From positions 1-34,894 of the forward strand of contig MHMT01000020.1 in assembly GCA_001819435.1 (NCBI GenBank): DNA of 34,894 nucleotides, written 5' to 3'. A program made the position numbers and the translations under genes. This stretch comes from Candidatus Portnoybacteria bacterium RBG_13_40_8. Its GTDB lineage: Bacteria; Patescibacteriota; Minisyncoccia; RBG-13-40-8-A. The notes beneath the pieces are model-generated. The model saw nothing but the letters and a program-made list of their open reading frames with translations, was not told the origin of the DNA and made no database searches. Below are positions 8,405 through 16,535 of the stretch, piece by piece. Position 1 is the stretch's first letter. Each line of letters begins with the position of its first letter.

Positions 8405-8938
8405 TTATTTTTGGAAAACCATCCCCCAATGGTATTTATCAACCAAAATTTCTTTCTTAAATGTTAACGCCTCGTCTCGACCCATTTTCTTTATTGAATC
8501 CGTAGAAACAATCAATTCTTTGGGCGGACCCATTGGTTGATTCTCTTGCCAATCAATAATCACCAATTCTCCTCCTTTCTTTAAAACTCTTTTTGCCTCT
8601 TTAATTATATCAATTTTTTTAGAAGACTGAAATAAAATATTGGCCAATAAGACCATATCAAGAGAATTATCTGGCAAACCCGAACTGCTCGGAATTTCCA
8701 AATTACATCGTTTTGTCTCAATATTAAAAAGCCCCTGAAGTTTGGCCCGACTTCGGACCGATTCAAGAGCTTGCTCTAAAACATCAAAAGCGTAAACAAG
8801 GCCCTCTCCCACCGCCTTGGCTAAGGGTAGAACAAAATAACCCGCTCCACAACCAAAATCCGCAACCTGCATTCCCTTTTTGATATTTAATTGTTTAATG
8901 ATTTCTTCTGGTTGAAGAAATCCTCCGGTACCAGCCAT
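8405..8938 (-). CDS. Class I SAM-dependent methyltransferase
   Basis: A small Rossmann-fold methyltransferase of the UbiE/Methyltransf_11/25 type. The SAM-binding motif I is VADFGCGAGYFVLPLA; an acidic residue ends strand 2 (VYAFDVLEQALE), motif II-like NSLDMVLLANILF follows, and then EAKRVLKKGGELVIIDW. The substrate cannot be told from sequence. The ORF track extends to GTG 8953, which overlaps gyrA by 8 bases; ATG 8938 (MAGTGGFLQPEEII) is in frame, lies just after the gyrA stop and fits the family N-terminus better, so it is used here. No Shine-Dalgarno decides the case. It is in operon context with gyrA upstream and the solute-binding protein gene downstream. Confidence 0.87.
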   Translation of the reverse strand: MAGTGGFLQPEEIIKQLNIKKGMQVADFGCGAGYFVLPLAKAVGEGLVYAFDVLEQALESVRSRAKLQGLFNIETKRCNLEIPSSSGLPDNSLDMVLLANILFQSSKKIDIIKEAKRVLKKGGELVIIDWQENQPMGPPKELIVSTDSIKKMGRDEALTFKKEILVDKYHWGMVFQK

Positions 8939-8945
8939 AATAATT

Positions 8946-11462
8946 TTAAACACAGGCGATTGAAACTACTTTATCTCCCGGCTCTAAACGCATTATTCTG
9001 ACTCCCTGGGTTACCCTTCCTACTTTACATATAGTCTTAATTGGGGTTCTGATTACATTTCCTTTCTGAGACGTTACAATCAGATCCTCTTTTTCTTGGG
9101 TAACTATTCTAATCGCTACCAGGGCGCCGGTTTTCTCGGTTACCTTCGCTGCTTTTACCCCAACTCCTCCCCGATGTTGAACTTTAAAATAATTCAAAGG
9201 CGTTTTCTTGCCATAGCCATTGCTGCTGATGATTAAAACTTCGGGATTGGTTTTTACTAAATCTGGATTAATTACCTCCATTCCAACCACGGCATCAGTA
9301 AATTCTTCTTTATCTTTTGTTTTGCCGAATGTTCTCAATTTTATACCCCTGACTCCTCTTGCGCTTCGGCCCATTGGTCTTAAGTCTTTTTCTGAAAATT
9401 TAATTGATTGACCAAGTTTCGTAGTCAGCATTATTTCATTTTGACCACTGGTTACTTTTACCCACTTTAAACTGTCGTCTTTATCCAGTTCAATAGCCAC
9501 GATACCTCCTTTACGGATATTGGCAAATTTTTCTATATCTGTCTTCTTTATTATACCATCTTTAGTAACCATTGCCAAAAATCCAGGCACAGAACCATTT
9601 TGTTTTTGTTTTCTCAAGGGAACAACAGCACTTATTTTCTCCTCCGAGGCCAAGCCCAAAATATTTACTATTGCTTTTCCTCGCGAAGCTCTGGTTGCTT
9701 CGGGAATTTCGTAGGCCTTGGCCTGATAAACCTTACCTTTATTACTAAAAAACAACAAATCATCGTGAGTAGAAGCAACAAAGAAGTGTTCTACAAAGTC
9801 CTCTTCTTTGGTTTTGATACCTATCATCCCCTTACCGCCCCTTCTTTGAGCTCGATAGGATTTGGGATTAACTCTTTTAATATAACCTGTGTTAGTAACC
9901 GTGATAATCGTCTCTTCTTCGGGAATTAAATCTTCTTCGGCAAATTCGCCTATCCTGGAAGTAAATACTCTTGTTCTTCTCTCGTCGCCATATTTATTCT
10001 TAAGTTCAATTAATTCGTCTTTAATTGCTTTCAAAATCTTTTTGGGACTAGATAAAACACCCTCTATCTCTGCTATTAGTTTCTGTTTTTCTTTTAATTC
10101 ATCTAAAATTTTCTGGCGCTCTAAAGCGGCTAGTGTTTGGAGTTTCATTTCCAAAATTGCGTTAGCTTGAATTTCGGTAAGTTTAAATGTCTTCATCAAC
10201 CCCAGCTTAGCCGTATCTCGATCTTTTGATTTCTTTATAAGACTTATTACCCTATCAATATTTTTTAATGCCTTGGCCAGGCCCTCTAAAATATGAACTC
10301 TATCCTTGGCTCGGTCTAAATCATATTTGAGGCGACGAGTAATTACTTTTTCCCGATGATCAATAAACTGACTTAATAACTGCTTCAGAGACAGGGTCTG
10401 AGGCTGAATTCCTTCGGTTAGGGCAATACAATTTAAATGAAAAACTTTTTGAAGTTCGGTGTATTTATAAAGCTTATTTAGAACTTTTTGAGGAAAAGCG
10501 TCATTCCTCAATTCAATAACGATTCTTATCCCATCTTTGTCTGATTCGTCTCGAATATCCCTTATCCCATCAATCTTTTTATCTTTTGTCAGTTCGGCGA
10601 TTCTTTCTAATAAAACTGATTTATTGGTTTGATAGGTCAATTCTGTAATTATTATTTTAAACTTGCCCTTTTCCTCAACGATCTCGGCCTTGGCCCGAGC
10701 CACGATCGGACCACGGCCAAACACATAGGCCTGAACAATCTCTTTTTTATTATAAATTTCCCCGCCGGTTGGAAAATCCGGTCCTTTAATAAACTTGAAA
10801 ATGTCTTCAACTGTCGCTTTCGGTTGATCAATCAAATAACAGATTGCATCCACTAATTCATTTAAATTGTGAGGGGGAATACTGGTGGCCATACCAACAG
10901 CAATCCCCAGGGTTCCATTCAAAAGAAGATTTGGCACTGGCGAAGGAAGAACCGTAGGTTCTTTTCTTGTTCCGTCGTAATTATCCGTGAAATTAACAGT
11001 TTCTTTTTCAATATCCTTTAGCATTTCCTCGCCTAATTTTGATAAACGGCATTCGGTATATCTTTGAGCGGCTGGAGCGTCTCCATCAACGCTTCCCCAA
11101 TTTCCCTGACCATCAACTAAGGGATAGCGGAGGGAAAAATTCTGAGCCATTCTGGCGAGAGCGTCATAAATTGCTTGGTCGCCGTGAGGATGATAATAAG
11201 CCATGGTAATACCGGTAACATTGGCTGACTTTCTGTGTCTGGTCCCGGCGGTTAAACCCATCTCATGCATAGCATATAAAATCCGGCGATGAACCGGCTT
11301 TAAACCATCGCGAGCATCAGGAATGGCCCGAGAAATGATTACGCTCATTGCGTAATCTAAATACGATTCTTTCATTTCTTGACTGATTTCTCTAAGCTGT
11401 ATCCTTCTGCCCAAATCTGAATTTTCGCTATTTTTATTATTGTTGCTCTTCTCCTTCTTCAT
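8946..11462 (-). CDS. gyrA: DNA gyrase subunit A
   Basis: GyrA is the DNA-cleaving and religating subunit of the type II topoisomerase that introduces negative supercoils. The 838-aa length is normal. The N-terminal breakage-reunion domain has ARDGLKPVHRRILYAM, HPHGDQAIYDALARMAQ and the active-site tyrosine in AQRYTECRLSKLGEEML. The C-terminal wrapping domain has six-blade-type repeats and the GyrA box as QRRGGKG, which favours gyrase over topoisomerase IV (ParC). The start ATG at 11462 gives a Lys/Asn-rich leader before DLGRRIQLREISQEMKESYLDYAMSVI. The gene overlaps the preceding membrane protein gene by 26 bases. gyrB is not in the window. No quinolone-resistance inference is made. Confidence 0.97.
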   Translation of the reverse strand: MKKEKSNNNKNSENSDLGRRIQLREISQEMKESYLDYAMSVIISRAIPDARDGLKPVHRRILYAMHEMGLTAGTRHRKSANVTGITMAYYHPHGDQAIYDALARMAQNFSLRYPLVDGQGNWGSVDGDAPAAQRYTECRLSKLGEEMLKDIEKETVNFTDNYDGTRKEPTVLPSPVPNLLLNGTLGIAVGMATSIPPHNLNELVDAICYLIDQPKATVEDIFKFIKGPDFPTGGEIYNKKEIVQAYVFGRGPIVARAKAEIVEEKGKFKIIITELTYQTNKSVLLERIAELTKDKKIDGIRDIRDESDKDGIRIVIELRNDAFPQKVLNKLYKYTELQKVFHLNCIALTEGIQPQTLSLKQLLSQFIDHREKVITRRLKYDLDRAKDRVHILEGLAKALKNIDRVISLIKKSKDRDTAKLGLMKTFKLTEIQANAILEMKLQTLAALERQKILDELKEKQKLIAEIEGVLSSPKKILKAIKDELIELKNKYGDERRTRVFTSRIGEFAEEDLIPEEETIITVTNTGYIKRVNPKSYRAQRRGGKGMIGIKTKEEDFVEHFFVASTHDDLLFFSNKGKVYQAKAYEIPEATRASRGKAIVNILGLASEEKISAVVPLRKQKQNGSVPGFLAMVTKDGIIKKTDIEKFANIRKGGIVAIELDKDDSLKWVKVTSGQNEIMLTTKLGQSIKFSEKDLRPMGRSARGVRGIKLRTFGKTKDKEEFTDAVVGMEVINPDLVKTNPEVLIISSNGYGKKTPLNYFKVQHRGGVGVKAAKVTEKTGALVAIRIVTQEKEDLIVTSQKGNVIRTPIKTICKVGRVTQGVRIMRLEPGDKVVSIACV

Positions 11463-11745
11463 TTGCTTTTAATAACTCCTCCAAGTCTTGTTGATTAATT
11501 TCTTCACCTTCTATCTCTTCGTTAAATTGTTCTTTAAATGTAGAAAAATCTGTTTTTATGCTTTCAAATAAAGATGGTATTTTTAAATCTTCTTTTTCTG
11601 ATTTTTTCCCAAGTCCGCGAGAAAAAGAAAAAAACCAAATGGCCACAATTATAATCATTACTACAAGCGTAGATATCCATAAAATTAAAATCCGCGCTGA
11701 TTTCGGTTTTCGCTGAATTTTTTTTATAAAATTTTTTATTTTCAT
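11437..11745 (-). CDS. Small single-pass membrane protein of unknown function
   Basis: A 102-aa protein with a basic N-terminus (MKIKNFIKKIQRKPKSAR), one membrane helix (ILILWISTLVVMIIIVAIWFF) and an acidic, probably helical C-terminal tail ending EELLKANEEGEEQQ. No family is recognised. It is likely real: it sits 5 bases after the MBL-fold gene, overlaps gyrA by 26 bases on the same strand, and has a clear membrane-anchor composition. The large overlap suggests translational coupling to gyrA. Confidence 0.78.
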   Translation of the reverse strand: MKIKNFIKKIQRKPKSARILILWISTLVVMIIIVAIWFFSFSRGLGKKSEKEDLKIPSLFESIKTDFSTFKEQFNEEIEGEEINQQDLEELLKANEEGEEQQ

Positions 11746-11750
11746 GGTTT

Positions 11751-12407
11751 TTAGCCCAGGGATTTCATTACTACCACTTTCATCTCTTCCTCGGTAAAAT
11801 CTTTTTTCTGAATAGATAATTCTTCCATTACTTGCTTATCTGCGCCAATTTCCTCTAAAAATTTTTCTACGGGATTTAATTTAATATTCAATTTGGGAAC
11901 CTTATAATGCATGGGGATTACCATGTTTGGCTCAATTTGATTTATAATTTTTACCGCCTCACTGCCATTAATTGTAAAATTACCTCCGACTGGAACCATT
12001 AAAATATCTATTTCTCCGATTTTTTCAAGTTGGTTATCGGATAATTCTTTTTGTCCTAAGTCACCCAGATGACATATTTTCATATCTTCTGCTTCAATTA
12101 CCGAAATTGTGTTTATCCCCTTTTCTTCGCCCTTAACATCATCATGAAAAGAATAAACTCCTCTAATGAAAACTTTTTTAATATCATATTCTCCTGGTCC
12201 TTCAATAATAAACGGCTCGCCGCTTACTGATTTTATATTATTATGATCAAGATGATCATGAGAAGCGATAACAATATCGACATTGCCCCGAGGTGGGGTT
12301 AGACCGATATCTTTAGAGAACGGATCAATAATAATGGTGATTTTATCGCCGTTATTTGTTTTGACCAAGAGCTTAAAACAGCTTTGGCCATACCAAACAA
12401 TCTTCAT
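11751..12407 (-). CDS. MBL-fold metal-dependent hydrolase (UPF0173-like)
   Basis: A 218-aa protein of the beta-lactamase-fold Zn hydrolase group (COG2220 / UPF0173 / UlaG-like). The metal motif is ASHDHLDHNN (HxHxDH type as HDHLDH); further family marks are the starting MKIVWYGQSCFKL, ICHLGDLGQ (third His and Asp) and MVIPMHYKVP (late His). The substrate is not known for this group; RNA, cyclic nucleotides and small phosphoesters have all been seen in relatives. It is the first gene of the apparent unit leading into gyrA. Confidence 0.88.
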   Translation of the reverse strand: MKIVWYGQSCFKLLVKTNNGDKITIIIDPFSKDIGLTPPRGNVDIVIASHDHLDHNNIKSVSGEPFIIEGPGEYDIKKVFIRGVYSFHDDVKGEEKGINTISVIEAEDMKICHLGDLGQKELSDNQLEKIGEIDILMVPVGGNFTINGSEAVKIINQIEPNMVIPMHYKVPKLNIKLNPVEKFLEEIGADKQVMEELSIQKKDFTEEEMKVVVMKSLG

Positions 12408-12450
12408 ACAGTTTTATCTTATCATAAAAAAATCTCTTCAACAAATTCAC

Positions 12451-12560
12451 CCCCACACCAATCTCGGCAACAGACCTGATTATATTTTGATTCGAAGGCG
12501 AGGCCGACATTCGTCTCCGAGCACGATATGACAAATTCCGTTATGAAGATTGGTGTGGGG
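12451..12560. repeat. Inverted-repeat element upstream of rpsA
   Basis: A perfect 14-bp inverted repeat, CCCCACACCAATCT at 12451-12464 and AGATTGGTGTGGGG at 12547-12560, encloses 82 bases with some internal pairing (CGAAGGCGAGG region) and no gene. It has the same CCCCACACC arm as the elements at 13724-13808 and 23326-23353. It fills the divergent space between the MBL-fold gene and rpsA. Confidence 0.8.
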
Positions 12561-12569
12561 ACGAGTCTC

Positions 12570-12598
12570 TTGCCAAAAATTTTAATATCATTTATACT
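12570..12598 (+). promoter_or_regulatory. Sigma-70-type promoter of rpsA
   Basis: TTGCCA (12570-12575), a 17-base spacer and TATACT (12593-12598); each hexamer matches consensus at 5 of 6 positions. The expected transcription start is about four bases before ATG 12609, so the mRNA would be nearly leaderless. This also argues against the ORF-track start at 12528, which lies upstream of the promoter. Confidence 0.75.
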
Positions 12599-12608
12599 TT
12601 TAAATACT

Positions 12609-13712
12609 ATGCCTACAAAGTTGATAAACGACAAAAAAATAGGCCTAATGGCAACCCTTATCTCCAGGGTCGATTTTGTTATTCCTAAGCCCGGAGATGT
12701 CATCGAGGCAACGGTTGTAGCCATAAAGCCGTTAATGATTTTTCTTGATTTAAAGAATTTTAAAACAGGGATTATCTTGGGCAGCGAGATAAAACAAAAC
12801 CCTCAGCAATTTAAAAATATAAAGCTCAACGATACTTTAACTGTAAAAATTGTTGATTTGGAAAATGAAGACGGCTACACCGAGGTTTCTATGCTTGAGG
12901 CCGGAGAAGAAAAAAAATGGCAATTCCTAAAAGAAAAAATGGATAATAGTGAAATTATTGAAGCCAAAGTCTTAAAAGCAAATAAAGGTGGCTTGATGAT
13001 GGAAATGGAAAACGCCGAAGCTTTTATGCCGGTTTCTCAACTTTCCTCTTCTCATTATCCTCGCGTAGAAGGGGCCAATAAACAAAAAATTCTTTCTGAA
13101 TTAAATAAATTGGTTAATCAGATTTTAAAAATTAAGATAATTGACCTTGATGCGAGAGAGAAAAAAATCATTGTTTCTGAGAAATCGGCCGAAGAAAAAA
13201 AATTGAAAAAAGCCCTTGAAAAATACGTTGTCGGAGACATTGTTGAAGGAATCATTACCGGAGTGGTTGATTTTGGTGCTTTTGTAAAATTTGATGAATT
13301 AGAGGGCCTAATTCATATCTCGGAAATTGACTGGCAAATTATTGATAATCCGGCTGATTTTTTCAAGGTTGGCGAAAAAATCAAGGCCAAAATAGTAGAA
13401 ATAGAGGGCGATAAAGTTTCTCTCTCAACCCGAGCCTTAAAAGAAAATCCCTGGGAAAAAGTCAGAGATGATTATAAAACTGGTCAAATCGTTCGAGGAA
13501 GCGTGAGTAAATTTAACCCTTTTGGCGCTTTTATAAAATTAGATGAACATGTTCAGGGGTTGGCCCACATCTCCGAATTCGGTACAGAAAAGAAAATGAA
13601 GGAAAAATTAGAACTTGACAAAACCTATAATTTCAAAATCATCTCAATAAAACCATCGGAATATCGAATGGCTTTAAAGCCGATTTTTGAAGAAGAAATA
13701 GAAGAAAAATAA
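12609..13712 (+). CDS. rpsA: 30S ribosomal protein S1 (four S1 domains)
   Basis: S1 binds mRNA and helps deliver it to the 30S subunit. Four S1/OB domains are visible. They begin around KPGDVIEATVV, NSEIIEAKVLKANKGGLMM, VGDIVEGIITGVVDFGAFVKF and TGQIVRGSVSKFNPFGAFIKL, with the classic GLIHISEI and GLAHISEF in the last two. Four domains instead of the six of E. coli is usual for CPR and Gram-positive types. The ORF-track start (12528) precedes the promoter, so ATG 12609 (MPTKLINDKKIG) or ATG 12648 (MATLISRVDF) is the likely start. The first is chosen because it is the first ATG after the predicted transcription start. An inverted-repeat element lies on each side of the gene. Confidence 0.92.
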   Translation: MPTKLINDKKIGLMATLISRVDFVIPKPGDVIEATVVAIKPLMIFLDLKNFKTGIILGSEIKQNPQQFKNIKLNDTLTVKIVDLENEDGYTEVSMLEAGEEKKWQFLKEKMDNSEIIEAKVLKANKGGLMMEMENAEAFMPVSQLSSSHYPRVEGANKQKILSELNKLVNQILKIKIIDLDAREKKIIVSEKSAEEKKLKKALEKYVVGDIVEGIITGVVDFGAFVKFDELEGLIHISEIDWQIIDNPADFFKVGEKIKAKIVEIEGDKVSLSTRALKENPWEKVRDDYKTGQIVRGSVSKFNPFGAFIKLDEHVQGLAHISEFGTEKKMKEKLELDKTYNFKIISIKPSEYRMALKPIFEEEIEEK

Positions 13713-13723
13713 AGGAATTTTAA

Positions 13724-13808
13724 CCCCACACCGATTTTGCCGTATATTATCATTGCGAGGCGCGCAGCGCCTCGCTTTTAAATTACCTCGCAAAATTCGG
13801 TGTTGGGG
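13724..13808. repeat. Inverted-repeat element with internal GC hairpin, after rpsA
   Basis: Arms CCCCACACCGATTTTGC (13724-13740) and GCAAAATTCGGTGTTGGGG (13790-13808) are inverted repeats with small bulges. Between them lies the perfect hairpin GCGAGGCGC-GCA-GCGCCTCGC. The total of about 85 bp without coding capacity looks like a miniature inverted-repeat element. Its right edge abuts the -35 box of the next gene. Confidence 0.8.
13755..13779 (+). terminator. Likely rpsA terminator (inside the repeat element)
   Basis: A 9-bp perfect GC stem with a 3-nt loop is followed by TTTTAAATT. It is the only terminator-like hairpin between rpsA and the next promoter. Confidence 0.7.
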
Positions 13809-13837
13809 TTGACAGATTTTTGTTTTGGGTGTATAAT
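13809..13837 (+). promoter_or_regulatory. Perfect-consensus sigma-70 promoter
   Basis: TTGACA (13809-13814), a 17-base spacer and TATAAT (13832-13837): an exact consensus match, rare in any bacterium. It drives the unknown GC-rich gene at 13896. The leader is about 50 nt and ends in a GAGGAGG ribosome binding site. Confidence 0.92.
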
Positions 13838-13895
13838 GATAATAGTACCCTGTATAGGGGAAATATCCTGTCCTTTTCTTTATGAGGAGGTTTTT

Positions 13896-14501
13896 ATGGA
13901 AAAGTACCTGGCTCAATTCAGAGTTGGGGGAGCGTTGCTTACGCTCCACGGAATTGCCGTAATCGAAGATGGCTACGGTCGTCCAGTGTACAACCAGTGC
14001 GGGACGATCTGGAAACCGTGGGAAAACGACAATCCTACGATCAAGGCGATGGTCGGCGCAATCCTGGAAGGAGATCCCGGTCCTGGAGTCGAAATCATCA
14101 TTGGCGAGGGATATCCAGGAGACCGCAAGCCAGAAAGAACAATCTCCCCCTTTTATCAAAACCAGAACAAAGGGGTCAAGATGTTCTCAACCGACCGCGC
14201 TCTCTACGTCGCCATCAAGGGAAAAGTCAGGGAAACTTGGATCATTTCTTGGTGGTGGGCGCCCAGCGGCATTATCCACTTCGACGAGGCAAAAAACAAG
14301 TTCCGGATCGAAGAGCCCAAGACCGACGACAAACCTCTGGTTCAAGACATGAGCCTGAATGTTCTGCCCCAGGTCACGGATGATGGCGAAAACGGTGACA
14401 AGCCCGGTGATGAACTGGACCAAGCTACCAAGGAAGCCATTGCCGATGCCCAACTCGACCACGGCGTTGCCAAAAACGGCAACTGCCGAAGACGCGAATA
14501 A
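13896..14501 (+). CDS. Unknown 201-aa protein in an autonomous high-expression cassette
   Basis: I do not recognise this protein. The start is fixed by a strong Shine-Dalgarno (GAGGAGG, 13884-13890) five bases before ATG 13896; the ORF-track start at 13800 lies inside the repeat and promoter. The 201-aa product is soluble-looking, with aromatic stretches (GTIWKPW, ISWWWAPSGIIHF) and an acidic C-terminal third (TDDGENGDKPGDELDQ). There is no signal peptide or membrane helix. Codon use and base composition are clearly more GC-rich than the flanking rpsA and ftsH. The gene has its own perfect promoter and strong terminator. Transfer from another lineage, or a highly expressed accessory gene, are both possible. 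Two other ORF-track frames overlap it and are shadows. Confidence 0.82.
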   Translation: MEKYLAQFRVGGALLTLHGIAVIEDGYGRPVYNQCGTIWKPWENDNPTIKAMVGAILEGDPGPGVEIIIGEGYPGDRKPERTISPFYQNQNKGVKMFSTDRALYVAIKGKVRETWIISWWWAPSGIIHFDEAKNKFRIEEPKTDDKPLVQDMSLNVLPQVTDDGENGDKPGDELDQATKEAIADAQLDHGVAKNGNCRRRE

Positions 14502-14516
14502 CACCCGCGCATCTAA

Positions 14517-14551
14517 GGCCGAACTTCTTGTGAAGTTCGGCCACTTTTTTT
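14517..14551 (+). terminator. Strong intrinsic terminator
   Basis: A perfect 11-bp stem GGCCGAACTTC/GAAGTTCGGCC with loop TTGT is followed by ACTTTTTTT. It ends the GC-rich cassette and isolates it from ftsH. Confidence 0.96.
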
Positions 14552-14589
14552 ATTTGAATTTTTCCCTAATTATGTTATTATTAAAAACA

Positions 14590-16410
14590 ATGAAAAATCT
14601 ATTTAAAAATATCTTAATAGTAATTTTTGCTCTGATGGTTCTATCGGCTCTTTTTACTATTTATACCAGTCCGCTTAAAGAAAAAGAAGAAATTTCTCTT
14701 AATCAAGTAGTTTCTTATATTAATAATGATGAGGTTAAAAAAATTACGATCAGAGAAAATAATTTAGAAATAGAACATAAAGATGGAACGATAAAATCAA
14801 GTCGCAAAGAAGGTGAACTTGGCATAACTGAAACCTTAAAAAATTTGGGAGTTGATAATGAAAAATTAAAAACCATAAATTTAGAAATAAAAGGCGAATC
14901 AGGACTGGGTTTTTGGATGGCTAATCTTTTGCCATTTATTTTACCCTTTATTTTTGTGGCCGTGCTTCTGTGGTTTATGTTCCGCCAAGCTCAAAAGGGA
15001 CAAACTCAAGCCTTGTCTTTCGGAAAATCAAGGGCCCGACTAAATCAACCCATGGACAAAAAACAAAAAATTACCTTCAGGGATGTGGCCGGAGTAAAAG
15101 AAGCCAAAGAAGAATTAAAAGAAATTGTTGATTTTCTCAAATTTCCCAAAAAATTTATTGATATCGGCGCCAGAATTCCTCGGGGAGTTTTATTAATGGG
15201 CCCGCCTGGAACGGGTAAAACTTTATTGGCTCGAGCCGTGGCCGGAGAAGCTAATGTCCCCTACTTCCATATTTCTGGCTCGGAATTCGTAGAAATGTTT
15301 GTCGGAGTCGGCGCTGCCAGGGTACGTGATTTATTTGATTTAGCCAAGAAAAATGCTCCGGCAATTGTTTTTATTGATGAAATCGACGCGGTGGGCAGGC
15401 ATCGCGGCGCGGGATTGGGTGGCGGACATGATGAGAGAGAACAAACCCTGAATCAGATACTTGTGGAAATGGATGGTTTTGACGTCACCACCAATTTAAT
15501 TGTTATAGCCGCTACTAATCGTCCGGATATTTTGGATCCCGCCCTGCTAAGACCGGGTAGATTTGACCGAAGAGTTGTTTTGGATATGCCCGATATTGAC
15601 GATAGAGAGGCAATTTTAAAAATCCATGCCAGAAACAAAAAATTGGCCAATGATGTCAGTTTAAGGGAATTGGCCGAAAGAACGCCGGGATTTTCTGGGG
15701 CGGATTTGGCTAATTTGGTAAACGAAGGAGCAATCTCGGCTGCCAGAAAAAATCAAAAAATAATCAATCAACTGGATTTGTTGAATTCAATTGAAAAAGT
15801 TATGCTCGGACCGGAAAGAAAAAGTCATATTTTATCCAAAAAAGAAAAAGAAATCGCCGCTTATCATGAGGCCGGTCACGCTTTGATCGCTGCAAGTCTG
15901 AAAAATACCGATCCAATCCATAAAGTCTCCATTGTTGCTCGTGGCCAAGCAGCCGGATATACTTTAAAGATTCCATCCGAAGACAAGCATCTAAGAAGTC
16001 GCTCTGAGTTTCTTGATGAGCTGGCAGTGCTTTTGGGCGGTTATTGCACGGAAAAACTGATTTTCAACGAATTAACCACTGGTGCTTCTTCGGACTTAAA
16101 ACAGGCCTCGGAATTGGCTCACGCTTTGGTCACCCGCTACGGAATGAGCGAAAAAATGGGCCCGGTTACTTTTGGCGAAAGGGAGGAATTGATTTTCCTC
16201 GGTAAAGAAATATCCGAAGGAAGAAATTATTCGGAAAAAGTGGCCGGGGAAATCGATGTTGAAGTGGAAAAATTTATCCGCGATGCCGAAAAAACCGCTG
16301 ACAAAATTTTAAAGCGAAGAAAGTCCAAGCTCATTCTCATCGCCAAAAGATTAATTGAAAAAGAAACCATTGAGAGAAGGGAGTTTGAAGAATTAATGAA
16401 AAGAAAATAA
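14590..16410 (+). CDS. ftsH: ATP-dependent zinc metalloprotease FtsH
   Basis: FtsH is a membrane-bound hexameric AAA+ protease that degrades misfolded and regulatory proteins. The chosen start ATG 14590 gives 606 aa; the ORF-track extension back to 14359 runs through the upstream gene and its terminator. ATG 14572 is a second possibility. Helix 1 is [18 protein letters not shown], a short extracytoplasmic domain follows, and helix 2 is [20 protein letters not shown]. The AAA module shows Walker A GPPGTGKT, Walker [10 protein letters not shown] and the second region of homology [20 protein letters not shown]. The zinc protease motif is HEAGHALIA, and the third metal ligand region is [21 protein letters not shown]. 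All key residues are present. Confidence 0.97.
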   Translation: MKNLFKNILIVIFALMVLSALFTIYTSPLKEKEEISLNQVVSYINNDEVKKITIRENNLEIEHKDGTIKSSRKEGELGITETLKNLGVDNEKLKTINLEIKGESGLGFWMANLLPFILPFIFVAVLLWFMFRQAQKGQTQALSFGKSRARLNQPMDKKQKITFRDVAGVKEAKEELKEIVDFLKFPKKFIDIGARIPRGVLLMGPPGTGKTLLARAVAGEANVPYFHISGSEFVEMFVGVGAARVRDLFDLAKKNAPAIVFIDEIDAVGRHRGAGLGGGHDEREQTLNQILVEMDGFDVTTNLIVIAATNRPDILDPALLRPGRFDRRVVLDMPDIDDREAILKIHARNKKLANDVSLRELAERTPGFSGADLANLVNEGAISAARKNQKIINQLDLLNSIEKVMLGPERKSHILSKKEKEIAAYHEAGHALIAASLKNTDPIHKVSIVARGQAAGYTLKIPSEDKHLRSRSEFLDELAVLLGGYCTEKLIFNELTTGASSDLKQASELAHALVTRYGMSEKMGPVTFGEREELIFLGKEISEGRNYSEKVAGEIDVEVEKFIRDAEKTADKILKRRKSKLILIAKRLIEKETIERREFEELMKRK

Positions 16411-16415
16411 TTTAC

Positions 16416-16489
16416 GCGCATGTAGCTCAGTTGGTTAGAGCACGGCTCTTATAAAGCCGGGGTCCTTGGTTCAAATCCAAGCATGCGCA
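16416..16489 (+). tRNA. tRNA-Ile(UAU)
   Basis: Acceptor GCGCATG/CATGCGC, D-arm GCTCAGTTGGTTAGAGC, anticodon stem CGGCT/AGCCG with loop CTTATAA (anticodon TAT), T-loop TTCAAAT, discriminator A. CCA is not encoded. UAU as an isoleucine anticodon is uncommon in bacteria, which usually read AUA with a lysidine-modified CAU tRNA. Confidence 0.94.
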
Positions 16490-16491
16490 TT

Positions 16492-16522
16492 TTTAAAACC
16501 CCCGCGTCGCGGGGGTTTTAAA
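16492..16522. terminator. Bidirectional terminator between tRNA-Ile and speD
   Basis: TTTAAAACCCCCGCG and CGCGGGGGTTTTAAA form a near-perfect palindrome with flanking A/T runs. It can end tRNA-Ile on the plus strand and speD on the minus strand. Confidence 0.88.
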
Positions 16523-16535
16523 TTTTTCTATTGAA

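Noticed and set aside
12528-12608. ORF-track N-terminal extension of rpsA
   Set aside because: It overlaps the inverted-repeat arm and the TTGCCA/TATACT promoter; the peptide has no S1 similarity.
12422-12724. ORF 12422..12724 (-)
   Set aside because: It is antisense to the rpsA start and crosses the inverted-repeat element; no family features.
13969-14383. Two further plus-strand ORFs and the minus ORFs 13674..14159 and 14187..14504
   Set aside because: GC-rich sequence opens several frames; only the 13896 frame has the SD and promoter placement.
14359-14589. ORF-track N-terminal extension of ftsH
   Set aside because: It runs through the upstream gene and its strong terminator; the FtsH N-terminal helix starts right after ATG 14590.
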